Position numbers and translations under genes: made by a program | Shown: positions 13,101-27,000 of the stretch, one piece after another | How positions within the stretch are numbered: the stretch's first letter is position 1 | Layout: each line of letters starts with the position of its first letter | Notes under the pieces: generated by a model | What the model saw: only the letters and a program-made list of their open reading frames with translations | Databases searched by the model: none | What the model was told of the DNA's origin: nothing | Origin: Montifringilla adamsi | Taxonomy: Eukaryota; Chordata; Aves; Passeriformes; Passeridae | Length of the DNA stretch: 64,000 nucleotides | Assembly (NCBI GenBank): GCA_017590115.1 | Contig: JAGGNK010010337.1 | Location: forward strand, 3,857,679 to 3,921,678 | Reading direction: 5' to 3'

Positions 13101-16100
13101 GCTGTACTCGGAACCCACTTCTCTGCAGCCTTTATTTTCTTTTATTGTCACTTAAAATTAATTGATAAGCCAAGAACACAATGCAAGAATATTAAAGGGA
13201 TCATCTCTATATTAAAATTTTCATCACTGCATCTCTAAAAGAGAATAACAAAATCAATCAAGGAATATTCAACAATGTCATTTCTCAAAAGACATGGATC
13301 AAGACCAACTCATAAAAGACACCAGTTCATAACTGGAAAAAAAAACCACCAAAGCAAGAAACTCACAACACACCCCAAAGTACTACTTGCTTAGCAAGTG
13401 AGAAACTATACATCACTTCAACTTTTTTTTTTTGCATTTACCTCCTTCCCTAACACCCGAAGTGGCTTTTTTTAAGCAGCTTATTGGATCAGTTACTTCA
13501 CACATATTCTCAAACTTTGAGCAGTAAAATCTGGTTTAGGAAAGTTCAACTTGTTTCTCTCCCACAAAAATACAAACCTCTCAATCTGAACATTCAAAAT
13601 GAAAACACTTACAGTAGCCAGTCAAACAAATAAGTATTTAAAAGCCACACACAAAACATAGAGATGATATATAATAATATTAGGTTATTTCTTTTGATAC
13701 CCCTTAAAGCCTCAACTACAGGTTTATTGACAAAGAGGCCTCTAATGAATTTCCCTGATAAGTCACAAACAGCTGTCATTTTTTTTAAAAGCAAAAGGTT
13801 CCATTTTCAATATTATTGTGACTATGTGTTAAGATAATAATGTGTATACATTAATCTAGCAGTTATATAAGCAATTGTCATCATATAGATACCTTAGATT
13901 TGTCTTGTAGGCAGCTGCTTAATAGTTTGCAACATGAATGGGGAAAAGGAAGAAAAACAAGAATATGCTAAAACCAAAGCTGCCTTTCAAACACTTAAAC
14001 AAAAATGACATCTTACTGCAACTGCACTGAAAAGAGCAGCAATAAACTTTGACTGCAAAGAGCCATGAGAACGTGGTTATTTGTGGTGCCATTCCCTGAA
14101 AGAAAGGAACCATACAGAGGATCCAAAGCAATCTGTATTGCACGGGATGAACCCGCACATTGGAACCATGGACCACAGCAGGATCAGGATAAACACAGTA
14201 AGCACACGCTGTCACCAGTCTAGCAGTTATGTTCATTCCCTGACACAACTGGTCCCTACATTCATCAAGATTCAAGTTGAGTGATGATGATTTTTTAATT
14301 TCCCAACTGAAATTCCAGAGATCCCTTCCCAGAAAACTGTGATCTAGCACAGTTTGCTTTGAGTAGAAAAGGACATGATGAAAACATGGCTCCATGTGAA
14401 GCCATGCACATCCAAAACAATTGCAGCCCTTCCTTCCATCCAGCTTGGCAAGAAACATTCAGCACTGCACAGAAACTTCTCACTTGTCTATTGCTGCAGC
14501 AAATGTTTGCTGCAATGTGAATGACATGCTGAACATACCACAAACAGTGGAACGATAGCTATCAAAGCCAAAAATATCAAACAGACTGGAAAAGCATTTT
14601 GACAAGGAGGAAACATTAAACCAGATCTTTGTAGCATTTGCTAAATAGAGAGACTAATCATATTTCGGGCCATTTGTATTTAATTGTCCTTTCATCTGAA
14701 GAGCAGTGCATGAATGTGCATCAGATGAGTCAGATGTTCTGAAGAGGTCCCATCAAGGACGCCCCACAACACAAGAGCACTGCCTATAAAATGCCTCACA
14801 CAAAAACTTCTCAGTGCCTTGGCCTATTCCATGTTGGTTAGGCACCAAAGCACTGAGAAGAAAACATCAAACAGACCTGCAGTGGCAAAATGCAAGAACT
14901 TTAAACACATATACATCAGGAACCTCCACGCTTTTCAACCTGCCAGGAAGACACACTCAGATTAGTGGATAATTATCTAAAACTCAGGCTTTTGTTCCTC
15001 CTTTGCTTCAGTTTAAAGGAAAAAAAGTGCTCTTATTTCTCAAGGTCAATGTTTTCAGTTGAAGTCAAACTCACAATGGAATAGGTCACTCACAACACTT
15101 CAAAAATCAGGTTTTGAAGTGGCAGACACAGACATTTTAACAGTGTCAGTTCAAAGAAAGGATTCAAAGAAAGGAGAATCCCTGGTCTTTGGTGAAGAAA
15201 GTAGGCAAGCTATGGGCATGGAGACAAGGAGCAACACAGGAGGTTAAACCTGCTCCTCTGTCCTTGAGCTAAACCCGTATGTCTTTTATACTGTCCTCTA
15301 ATCCTTAGATTAGTTTCTCCACTATGGCTTTAACAATATTAACTGAAGTGCAGAGGCAATCAGCAGACCACAGCTTGGCCAAAAATTCAGTTGAATCATT
15401 AAAAGTGATTTATAAAAATAGACCACTAATAAAAATCATCAGTCGTAATCCTCAATTGTTAAACTGTCTCTCTGCATTAAACACAAAAATTGGAATTGTT
15501 AATTCAAGGTAAACATGGAAAAGAACTCATCTCTATATTCCTTTCTATTCAGCTCTCAAATCAAATCCTATCTCCACATGACAACAAATGGAAAAAGGGG
15601 TAGCTTGTGTGTTAACAAAGAACAGCTCATGCTACATAGCTTACATACTGCAATTTAATGTATTTTCAAGTATAAATTCTGGCTTTGGCATTACTTTGTA
15701 ATCTTGAAGTGAAACAATTTAGGTCCTTATTATCTGTTTTTCCTTTTTTCATCAACACAGCTCCTCCTAGGATGCAGATGATCCTCTTAAGTCATCCTTG
15801 TGCTGTTATCTCTGCAAAGAATGATGTCTGCTCCAGAACACTGCCTTGCTAATCACTCAAATCAGGTCTCTCACAGGTCTGTGAGAGGAGGAACAGCGCT
15901 GAGGGCAGCAGAATAAAGATGAGATTGTTGTTTCTCTTTCTTTTCAAGGAATCTATCTAAATACATCCCTTCACTTTCATGGATGACTTGTCCTGCCAAG
16001 GGTAAGTTCCACTGTGCAAAAGCTGCAGCTGCCTTGCCTTTGTATTGTCTGAGAAACAACAGAACAACGTACTTAAGCCACTGCACACAGCACAGATGAA

Positions 16101-16244
16101 AAACAGCGTGAAGCAGCTTCACAAATGGAGCTGTCTATACATAACTAATGACAAAAAGTAGGGACCCCCATGTCAAAATGGGTAAGAAAGCTGTCTGAGA
16201 CTCAGAGGAGTTAAAAGTGACTAAACATTAGTGCAGCATCATGG

Positions 16245-17165
16245 GCTCTGGGGCCTCAGACAGGGTCTCTCAGGATGGCATCCCTTCCCTCCTGCATGTC
16301 ATCCGTACAGCACAGATTGTTTGTGTCACAAACTTGCTGAGGGTGCCCTCGATCCCACTGTCCTTGTCACTGACAAACAGCACTGGTCCCAATACCAGTG
16401 CCTCAGGAACACCACTCCCCACTGACCTCAACCCCGTGGCTGCAGAGATTGAGCCAGTATTTATCCACTGAGTCACCCACACATCAAATCCTGTCTTTCT
16501 GATTTAAAAACAGGATGTCATGTGGGAAAGCGTCAAATGCTTTGCACAGGTCCAGGTAGATGATGTCAGTTGCTCTTTCCTCATCCACCATTTCTGTAAC
16601 CCCATCATAGAAGGGCTCCAGATTTGTCAGGCTGGTGAAGCCATGTTGGCTGTCCTTATTTTCCATATACCTTATTATAGTTTCCAGGAGCATCTGTTCC
16701 ATTATTTTGCCAGGCACACAGGGAAGACTGACCAATCTGTAGTACCCCAGGTCTTCCTTATCTCCCTTTTTTAAAATTGGGGTTATGTTTCCCTTTTCCC
16801 AGTGGGAACTGCACTAAACTGACACAGCTTCTCAAGTATGATGGATGGTGGCCTAGCCAATGGCTCTGTCAGTTCCTTCAGGGCCCATCGATATATCACA
16901 TCAGGTCCCACAGACTTGTGCACCTTCAGGTTCCTTAAACGGTTTCAAACCTGCTCTTCTCCAAAAGTAAGCAGTGCTTCCCTCTCCTTGTCCATGCCTT
17001 TGCCCTCTGCAACTTGGCCATGTGGCTGGAGAAGTTTTGGATTGGTTGATTGAAACTCTTCAGCCTTTTTTAGAACAAGGCAACTCTTCAGAAGTTTCAC
17101 AGGTTCTCTTTAACACCTCACTAAAGTTTAATGCCCTGGATGACTACACTGAGTGGCACCTGAAC
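16245..17165 (-). mobile_element. CR1 LINE fragment, reverse transcriptase region, degenerate
   Basis: Minus-strand translation shows broken CR1 ORF2. The stretch 16484-16735 reads [16 protein letters not shown] and then [14 protein letters not shown], the RT motif A with its catalytic Asp near 16552. Further left, GSGVPEALVLGPVLFVSDKD and SGIEGTLSKF match the segment before the catalytic FADD box, which here is lost. Frame changes and stops make it a dead copy. It lies in SERGEF intron 9, same strand as the gene. Confidence 0.9.
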
Positions 17166-17875
17166 AGGTCATGAATCTGATTTTAAGCCAACAAGGCTGC
17201 ACCATAAAGAAAGCCCACCTTCTGCCTGTTCCCCCATCTCTGCTTTCCTGAACACGTCCTCTCCTTCACTCACGCTACAACTCAAACTGGAGACTTCTCA
17301 AAGAGCACAAGAGATCAAGAGTAAGCTTAGTGGGCAAAAGTTCTGGATCAGCCATCAACCACATCTCAAATACATCACAAGTTTTTGTTCCTGCCCCCAC
17401 AGTACTGGGAATTTCCACTCTTCTCAGCTGCAATACAAGCCAGGAGAACTGTTGAAATGGCTGTGCAAGCCTTCCCCATGGATCAGAGGAACCACCAGTT
17501 ATGATTTGTGGGGTGCTGCTCTGGAGTTTCAGACAAAAGTAGTGCTACACCTGGGCAAAGTCCCACCTCCTCTGCTTAGCTCCACTGCAGGCACAACTTA
17601 CACCTGCACACATTGACACCTGAGAGAACTTGGAATCTTTTGCTAAAGCTTATTCCACCAAGAAAAAAATCAGTTCCTGAATGCAAAAGCCTCTTGAAAG
17701 AAATAATTGAGTCTTGCTGATTTCTGAATTTACAGGAAGAGCAAGCAAGGGCTTGTGCTGCAGCATTTGAAAGGGCTCCATTGGGAAACTGATTATTTTA
17801 ACACACATACACAAAAAAAAGAAAATTAAAAAAAAAAAAAAGGAGGGGGGAAGAAATGATAATTTTCTTCTTTAC

Positions 17876-18030
17876 CTGAGATGCTCCATTTAGGCAAGGA
17901 ACTGAAACAGGGGTGTTCCACAGCTCCAAGCACTGTTCAGATGCTGTGCTCTGCTGCCCACTGGGAACCACCGCATGCCTCCCAAGCTGCCCGTAGTCCA
18001 CTCTGCCCCAGGTGAACACCTTGCCAGCTT
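17876..18030 (-). CDS. SERGEF: SERGEF exon 9 (last one seen)
   Basis: 155 nt, phase 1 in, phase 0 out, acceptor GTGTTTAG and donor GTAAAG. It encodes EAGKVFTWGRVDYGQLGRH and a low-conservation linker ending CLNGASQ. It is separated from exon 8 by a 19-kb intron. The next human residues begin VSCGSEHNLAI; I could not find them further left. Confidence 0.93.
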
Positions 18031-21000
18031 CTAAACACAAAACACATTTCAAGATTACTTATTCACCAAGTTCCTGAAACTTGTGGATGCCAATTCAAAA
18101 CCAGAACTTTTTAATGCATCTTATCTACAGCTTCAAAAGCCTAGTGAAAACTTATTTCTGGGAACAGAACAAAAAAAAACATTAAAAACTAGCTCAAGAT
18201 ATTATGTTATACTTCTATGAAGCTACTCATTCTTCATTAACTTGTTTTCTAGCAGAATAACATCTAGATGGTGGCCTGGGCTATTAATAAACCATGTCAG
18301 TAAAGCTGCATAACCCGGATATTCTGCATACAATAAATACACTTGGGTTAAACAAAGGATATATTTTAGGTTAATGGAAGCACAAACAAAACAGCTTATT
18401 CTGACACATAAAAGATTACAGAAAAAAGAATTCTTTTCTATTCTCATTCTTTGCCATGGACAATTCATTGCATGACCTGCATCTAACAGAGTTTTGTTTT
18501 TCTGATAGAAGTTACATTCTGTCACTAGTGCTAGCAGAGCTATAACCCTCAGGAGACAGCTGGTTAGTCAGGAGCACCAGCACAACTGCCATTAAGCATT
18601 GGAAATGCACTGGTTTATTTTCACAGGAATCACACGTTGGCCAAGGAAAGGTAACTCTAAATTAAATCAGCACTATATGGCTCACCCTTCTCTCCAAGGG
18701 TTATTATTCCAAACGCACTGCTGCAGGACTGACACCCAAAACACCATTCTCCTGTATGGATAACATCCATAAACATCCTTCTTACCTTTGCTTTCCTTGA
18801 ATTTTAAAAAAATAAATAAATCATACAAAGTGACAGTTTTATTTTCTTAATGAAGTGATTAGTCCCTGCAGATAAGCCTGTCCCTTCTGGGTTTCTAATT
18901 AAAATTGTATACACACAGCAGAAGAAGTCCTCAACTTGGTTTTAACTAGAAGCATCAAGCCACATTCCAGCCCAGAAAGAAACCTGCAATGACCTTGAGT
19001 TATGTACATGCTTCGGCCAAGCCTCAAACTGCTCTCCAGAGCTGAACTCAAGTAATCATGTTTATAGGCCAAAAGATGTGGATCTGGGGAAAATACCATC
19101 CAGTCCAGCAGGTCAGCTTACACACACACACACCCACCTCTCCCTGCCCCACAGAGGGGTCAGGTGCAGGGGGTGTGGTCACACCACACAAAGGTAACAA
19201 CTGAGAGGTTTCTAAACAGATGCCAAAACACAAACCCTTGGAAATCTGAACACCTCCCTTTTCCTTAGGGCGCTGTTAAACTGTCTTGATAGGGACATAG
19301 GTGGGCACTGCTGGTTTGTAGAGTTTAAGGTGATAGTGCATTTTGTAAATGAACTGGAAACCTCCTTTCACATACAGAAGTATAGGCATTTTCCCTGGAA
19401 ATCTGCTGGCAGTGGTATCTTTCACTCCGATCACTGCAAGTTTTTCAGATGCATTCTCTTAGTTCACTGATAATGCTTCCCCTAAAATAATTAAGTGATA
19501 AAATTAGTTGTCCTTCTCTCTCAAGGGCATAAAGCCTTTTTCCTGTGCAGCTTCCTCTCAGTTCAGAGAAAAGCTGAAAACAGTCACATACTACATTTAA
19601 TACAAGTGAGGTTTTTTAACACAGTAGCTACATTTTGTTAGGTTAAAGGATAAAAATAAATATCATTAAGAGAACTACTAGTGTATCTTAGTTTAGGAAG
19701 ATGGTTTGAGGTTTAAAAAACATGCTTGTTCTGAAGTTAGTATATTTACTTTGCAATTTATATAGATCTCTGCTAAAAATATCTGCAGCTGCAAAAATGT
19801 ACATAACAAATTTAAATATACACTAAGCTTCAGGCTTTTACATCAGACCAGGTTACTGCACTTCTACAGAACCCTATTAGTGGACTGAGAAAGGACTGGC
19901 AGGCTGCTCTATTTTATATTAACTACAGGAACTGAAACTGAGTTTCATGAAATCTAAAGCCAGAAAGAATTTTTCTAACATCCACTTAGATCATTAATAC
20001 ACCACAGGCTCTCAAGCCCTACCCAGACATTGCTGTATCGATCCCAAGGACTATAGTTGAATTAAAGCATTTCAGCTCTCAGAAGCCAAAAGTATCAAGT
20101 GCCACAGGCAAAAACATCAGCAAGCTGCAAGGCCTCTGAAGAGGCAAGCTTTGAATTGGTAATACAGACCCAGATCCTCACACAGTCTGCAACACCAGCT
20201 GTACACAGAGGCAACAAAGGTTTCTCTCAACTCAACCTTTTGGGGGGAAAATACTCCTTCCTCAAATGAATCTGGTGCTCTGTCTGGACCCAGACATGAA
20301 CAAGAAACACCAGCCACTCAGAACACAAAAATGAACCTTGGCACCATCCCACCAGGGTACTGCTCCAGTGCAACTGAAGACTGCAAGCATGTATGAAGGA
20401 TTAAAACAGCAACAACACTTAGTTGCAACAAAACACCTGCCACCCACAGATTCTATTTTCTTTCACTAAGCAAGCCAGCAAAGAATCACTTACACATGCA
20501 AAACCAAACAGAACCCTTAGCAGAATGTAAATTATTTCTGTAAAACGTGAATGTAAAATGTTTCCGATCACAAACACAGACCATTGCAATTAACTTTTTC
20601 TTTTCTGCCACAATAAGGGAAACAGGTTTCAGGTGGTTATTAGTACTCAAGCATGGAGAACATTAATTTTAAAATATTAAAGCCAGATAAATCAATTTCT
20701 GCTTTTAGGAAGAATTTCTTGAATGCCCAAAGATAAGTTAAGCAACCAGCTCCTTCTCACTGCTCATCAATGCAGTTCTCAGTTCTTTTGAGAAATACTC
20801 CTTCCCCAAACTTGTTCCTGTTTGCTAAGCATTCCCCATCCCATGCTCAGATTCCTGCTAATAGTCAATCATTTCTATTTTTCAGCCAAAAAACAACTGC
20901 CCAGGGATCCTTTAAAAAAAAAAAAAAAAAAACCCTCAAAGTACATAAATCTGTCTTTTCTGAGAGAGAAACTAACAGAAGCTGATTTAGACGTGCCTTT

Positions 21001-24000
21001 TCTATGAAATACTGATTATACTTTCAGCAAAAAAAACAAAAAAAAAAAAAAAACCTCAAAGTACATAAATCTGTCTTTTCTGCGAGAGAAACTAACAGAA
21101 GCTGATTTAGACGTGCCTTTTCTATGAAATACTGATTATACTTTCAGCAAAAAAAACAAAAAAACCCCAGGCTCAAGCGGAAATCTCGGGCTGAGGCAAA
21201 CACCAGTGCATGGAAAATTCCGCCAAAGGTTAAAGTCTCGTCAAAATCCTGAGGAAAAGAAAGCACTGAGCTATGACAGGAAGCGTTGAGCAATTGTAAT
21301 GGGAGGTATTGCTACTGTGCTGCTTATAAAATAGATGGTATTTTAAAATGTTCTAAGAATATTTGAGAAAAAGACATTAGTCATCCAGAGTAAGGAGGTT
21401 GCAAGATGAATTACTTAAGAATGAAGGGTGATATAACGAGGAGTGTTGATCTAATATTAGACTAGGACAGATTTTAATTAGAAGTCAAGAAAACATACAC
21501 ACTGATGAGTCAACTGGACAGAGTACATCAGCCTTGGAAGTGGCTGAGGCATCAGAAAATGTGATATTTCATACCAGACTCAGTGCAGGAAGAGGGTACA
21601 CAAAAGGCAGGAGTTATTTCTACAGCTTTTGTAGAAAGAAGGGTACAATACTGGAAAGCTTTTCCAGTTCTTCTAAGACACTAGCAATGCTTCCTAAGAC
21701 CTGGATCTTGCCATGTTCTGAGCATGGTGCCTCCAAAAGGCATTTCAATTCCTCTAATGTGAACATCCACATTGTCCCAGATGACTTTATAGCAACTTTT
21801 CATCTTTGCACCAGGCAAATGCTACATCACATAAAGTCCAGAGGGTTCAATACCATTTGGAATTAAGGAGTAAGTGACATAAATTCATGCATCCAGTGTT
21901 ATTCCAGTTCACAAACTGAACGAACCACACAGTACAAGAGCTCAGAAAGCGGGGGAAAAAAAAAGACAAAGGGGAGAAGATTTTCAAGAAAAAACTTTCT
22001 GACAGCTCCTTAAGTAAACAACACAAACAGCAGCACACTACATTGTTTGGGATTCTACACGATCATGCAGAACTGGTTTGCTCGTGCTCTTTGAACTGTA
22101 GACACAGCAGTCTGCATCAGTGTACACACAGCAGCAAATCACCCAAAACACATGCTCAGTCCCTCACAGAATACAGATGAAGGTACATACATATTCAAGG
22201 GCTTGAATACAAACCACTCTCTGAAAGGTTCCTCTGCGTTTTCTTCACATCATCCTTCTGTCCTCATGTATAACAAAGCACAGACAGTTGAGAATGTCCT
22301 CAAAATTACAAGTTCATAGCCTTCAGAGTGCTGCAAATCCAGCAACATTGCATAAAGCACTTCTAGTTGCTTCCTGCCTGACAGTGTAGCTTTTCCTGTG
22401 CTGTTTTATACTGCTACTGAGACTGCAGAGCATGTAATTTCTCCCTTTTAGCACTTTTTTAATCAATCTGCTCAGCCACATAAGTGGAAAGAATTAGCAA
22501 TAAAATAAATAAGTACATTAGTTCTAAAAATAGGTTGGTTGTTTCTCAGTAAAACAACAGACAAATAGGTACATTAAAATTTACTTATTTTCACTGGACT
22601 GAGAGTTATTTTTATATCAATTTTCCTGTTTTAAGATAATATCATGCACTAGTGTTATCTCCTTGAAGTCTCTATTTGGTACCCAGGCAAGCTTTGAACT
22701 CTCCTCCATAAATACTAGATGAAAGAGTTCATCTAGGCTATCTCAGTTCATGGCTGCATTAATGATTACTTTTCAAATGAACTCTGGATATTCACACTGA
22801 ATGCTTAATCCCAGGCTTGAAATATGAAGTTCTATATAAAAAATTCTTAATGCCTCCTTTCACATGAAAATTCACAGGAGCAGGTATTAAAAATTGACAT
22901 TTAGAGGCTGCCTCTTGCCTCCTCCCTGCCCTACACAGCGTAACACTTCTCCCAAATCTACAGATCTCTGCTGTCCTTCAGAAAACCACTGATGCCCTTG
23001 ACCCATTCTGAGAAACTTCCTCATCTGCCTAGAAAGAGCCCTTATGCAGGGAAACCTAACAGAAAAACATCCATCCATACATCCTAAATTCCTTCTTGGC
23101 TGAAGACAGCTTTAATTCAGCACTGGAAATGAGGCATCCCCACACCTGCAGCCTAGCACCTGCACCTGTGCATGGTTTCAGTACAACACAGGATAATCTG
23201 CCCTGACAAAGGTTTAAATGGCCCCCTGATCCTTTTAACACAGGAGCTCAGCATACCAGAGCTGTCCACATATCTTCACACATCATCTTCCCATGCCCTC
23301 CTTACAAACTGCTGCAGCTTCATATAATAGGGCACTCCTGAATTTTTTTCCATATTCATTCATAACAGCTAATAAGAATGTATCACTAAAACACAAATCT
23401 ATGCACAGTATTGAGGTCATGCCTCATCAGGGAAGTTCAAACCAAGCAGCAAAAGCTTTTCCGGGCTGACAGTAACAGAAAACTAGAGATAGTTCCATTG
23501 CCACATTCAGCCTTCTGCAGTCACAGGCTGCAATACACAGCTGGTTCAGAATAGTCCATAGAGCACCCACACATCAAGCTGCAGTTCACAAGGGTTTCCA
23601 AGCACACTGTGAAGAGATTTTAAGCTGCAACAAAAAGCCACAAGTGCCACAGGAAAAGAACCATAAGGGCAACACCAATCCTCCTGTAACAGCTGTGGAT
23701 CACCAGTCAGAACTCCTATACTCACCAGGTGGGCCAAAGATTCCTGCCAGCCCAAGCTACATCAGATGTCCCCAAACCTGCTGATCAAATTTAACCACAG
23801 GCATGTGGGCAAGACAAATTGACAAGATTTCCATCACTACAGAGAGTCATCTGTGATCCAGCAAACAAATTGAATCATCCTGTCTCCTTTCAGAGCCTCC
23901 TAGAGATATCAAAATATTGAACACCCAAGGACTTGTATGAACACCCAAGGACTTGTATGAACACAGGATATAATGGAAAATACTCAGCAAAGCAGGTGAA

Positions 24001-27000
24001 GATTTGAGGATGTGTGAGACTCACCAAGAGAAGACACCAGGACTGACAGTAACACAAACTAAAGTGCTCAAAGTGCAGAATGAGAGCTCCTTTGGCAACA
24101 CTTTACATAAGAAACTTTGGACCCAAACAGTTTTCTCCCCACTGGACTACTTGCATTCATTGTGCTTGAACTAATTGTTGAAAGGGAAGGCAAAGCAGGC
24201 TAAGGAATTGATCTGGCTGAAAAACAACCTTGGGAAATGGGAGCTTGGCTACGGCAAACACCACTAAAGGCAATGCTGTATTAATGCAATTTAATATTCA
24301 TATGATAGGCTAGATATAACTTGCCATTTCCACGACATGCCAAATTTGTCATGCACATTTCCAACAGATCCATCTTTACCAGCACTTTGGACATCTTTAA
24401 ACATCTAAACAGCTTTGACTTTCATTCACTACAAAACAGTCATACTCCTCCTTTTTGCTTCCATAGTTCCACCAAGTTATGTCCCAAGATGGGCAATGCT
24501 CTGTTAATGGGATTATTCACATACTTAACAGCATGCTTCACAGCTTTGAAAGACTGAATAATAATTTTGAATGTGGCAAATTCCAGGACTTTCCAGATGC
24601 CTTGGAAATCTTGTCTCTGGTTCAGGTTTTCCATGGGACACTGGCCATTTTCCTTTTAGAGTAGAGACTGGAAATATAAAGTACCACACAAAGCTCTGAA
24701 TAAACCAGAGGAAAAACTAAAATGTAACAATTTAAATGCATGTGAAGTTGTGTTCGTACTGCTGATAGCATACAGATATATCATCTTGACTGAAAAAAGG
24801 AAATGGGGGAACGTCATGAAATCCATGCAATCATGAAACAAAGCTGGAGAAGGGGGCTGGGGGCAAAGGTGGGATTTTAAAGCACCTATCAGACTTTGCA
24901 TTCATCCTGCAAGGTGAGAAAATTCCCTCCTTATTTCCCTCCACTCATGATTAGAGAGTCATGACTGCTTCACCAGCTGTGCCTCTGGCTTATTTTAAAT
25001 TCAAACTATGATACATATCTCACTTTTAGACTTTTAATAGCAATGCCTTAAAATGCAGATTGCTGGCTAAATTTAGTTACATGATTAAAAACAAATCTAA
25101 CTCATCTCTACCCAGCAAACAGAACTGCTGCATTCAAGGTTCAGTAGAGGACTTAACAGTTCAACTAAAACCCAAGTCCTAACAAAAAGCAGGAAAAAAA
25201 AGAAATCGAAGCACAATTCGGTGAGGTCTCCAAAAAAGCAAGATGCATAAAACAGTAAGCAGCTATGGAAAACTATCTGAAAAAGCATCATAGTATACCA
25301 TAGGGTTCTTGTTCAGTACTTCTGCAAATAAATTCTGCACTATGCTACTACAGCAGTATGAGTCATACACTTTTACTGACATTCTATATTTATATCTCCA
25401 TGCCCTTCTGCACTGTTATATGCTTTCTTCCACACAGGCCTCTCTAACCTGGAATTTCCTTCCTTCTGCAGCTGAGCATCTCTTCCTCTAACATTCCCCA
25501 GAAAACTGAAAACACATACAAGTCTTTCTGGACACCATTTTGGGAAAACAACACTCTTGAACTATCGTAATATGCTGAATGTCCTTTTATTTGTTTCCAA
25601 TTATTTTCTTGTGTCCGATTTCCTAACTTTTTTGTCCGTAAAAGGACTGCTTAGATGTTTATACCCTTTGAGGCAAGACCCAGGTTTCATTAGACTTAAC
25701 ACAGTACAGTGCTACAAAAAATTTTATTCAGAGATTACAAATTACAGCATAGGCATGTTTTTAGACCATTTTATGAAAAGCATTCCCTGTAGCTGTAATG
25801 TTGCAAACATTTGTCAATCTGCCTAATTTGGGAAACTCAAGATCCTGCTACTCTCAATATCCCATCACCATCTGAGCCTCTGAGAAGGAACAGCCATGTG
25901 CATACAAGAGATAAACAAAGGGAAGGTAATTAGGTTCCCAGTGCTAATATTTACCTTGTCAAAAGGCTCAAGGGCATGCTGTGGAAAGGCAGACACAGAA
26001 AAAGCAAAAGAAATGCTCTGGAATGGCAGCCTGAAGGAGAGCGGGGCTCTTTCACTGTTGTCCAGAAGATGCATTCCCAATAATCAGAGACCAGTTGCAC
26101 AAGAGATTTCACTAGATAACAAGCCTCAGACAGAAACACAGAAATTAAGTGTTAGAAGAGCAGTCCTTGGATTTGCTAAGTGGCTTGAACTTCCTCAGTC
26201 ACTCCAGAAGCAGCTGAGTTCCATGGAGTTCAACCCTAACTATGTGCTGTTCTTAAGAAATAAAGTACAAAGAAGAGAATAGTACCACAATGGCACCTCC
26301 AGAGCCTCCCAGGAGATCACCCTCCTTGTTCAGAGTCAGAATCATTATAAGAGCAACTACAATTGACTAAGACAGAGTGGGCTGTGCACCTCAAATAATG
26401 AGCAGCGTTCCCGCTGACAGGAGGAACAAAACAGTCTAAAAGGGGATGGGAAGGAAAATTCATACCCTTTGAAGTCAAGAGATGAATAATGAGCAATAAG
26501 GTGATGTATTCTCTCTGGAATATCATCCCAATTTCTCCCTCCACCCACAAGAAAGTTTAAGAGTTGGGCAAGGGGGTGGAGGAAGAAATAAAAGCACAAC
26601 AGAAGATTCCACCTGGGTATGGCAAGATCCTTAACATCAAGGAGACTGCAGGGAGAGAGTGGACAAAGGTGTAAATGGTTGCATAATGGTCAAAGCATCC
26701 AAATGCTACCACTTATGCTCTGAAAAAAAAAAATCCATCTTTTACAAGGGGACACTATCCAGCTAGCAAAGTTCCTTTTAACTCCTGACTTCTTGTGTCT
26801 GTCTCTTACCATTGTGGGGTGTTTTCAGCATTTCAGAGCTACAGGCACAGAGCAAGTCTAAAAATTTAGAAACGTTATAGACATGTTACTAATGAATGCA
26901 ATGCAAGTCTGTCCTATAAAAGGATCTGAAATTCCCAGCCAAGAGGGAGTGATGCTAGTGAGATTTCCTTCTGATGCCTACCCAGTGAAGCAACAGCTGT

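Larger units (their letters stand above)
1..17875 (-). other. SERGEF intron 9 (partial), no exon found
   Basis: AT-rich sequence with CR1 fragments at 2925-3230 and 16245-17165 and the 46-bp repeat pair. No RCC1-like exon, RNA gene or convincing reading frame was seen. The assignment as intron follows from exon 9 ending in phase 0 at a donor with no continuation here. Confidence 0.75.

Noticed and set aside
13919..14458. Minus-strand 179-codon frame in SERGEF intron 9
   Set aside because: No recognised domain, Cys/Phe-rich low-complexity end, no splice or promoter context. Length is within what chance allows over 64 kb and six frames.
19119..19134. Short CA repeat
   Set aside because: Only about six units, not informative on its own.
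25896..26282. Plus-strand 128-codon frame
   Set aside because: Composition looks somewhat protein-like, but no family is recognised and there is no exon or promoter signal.
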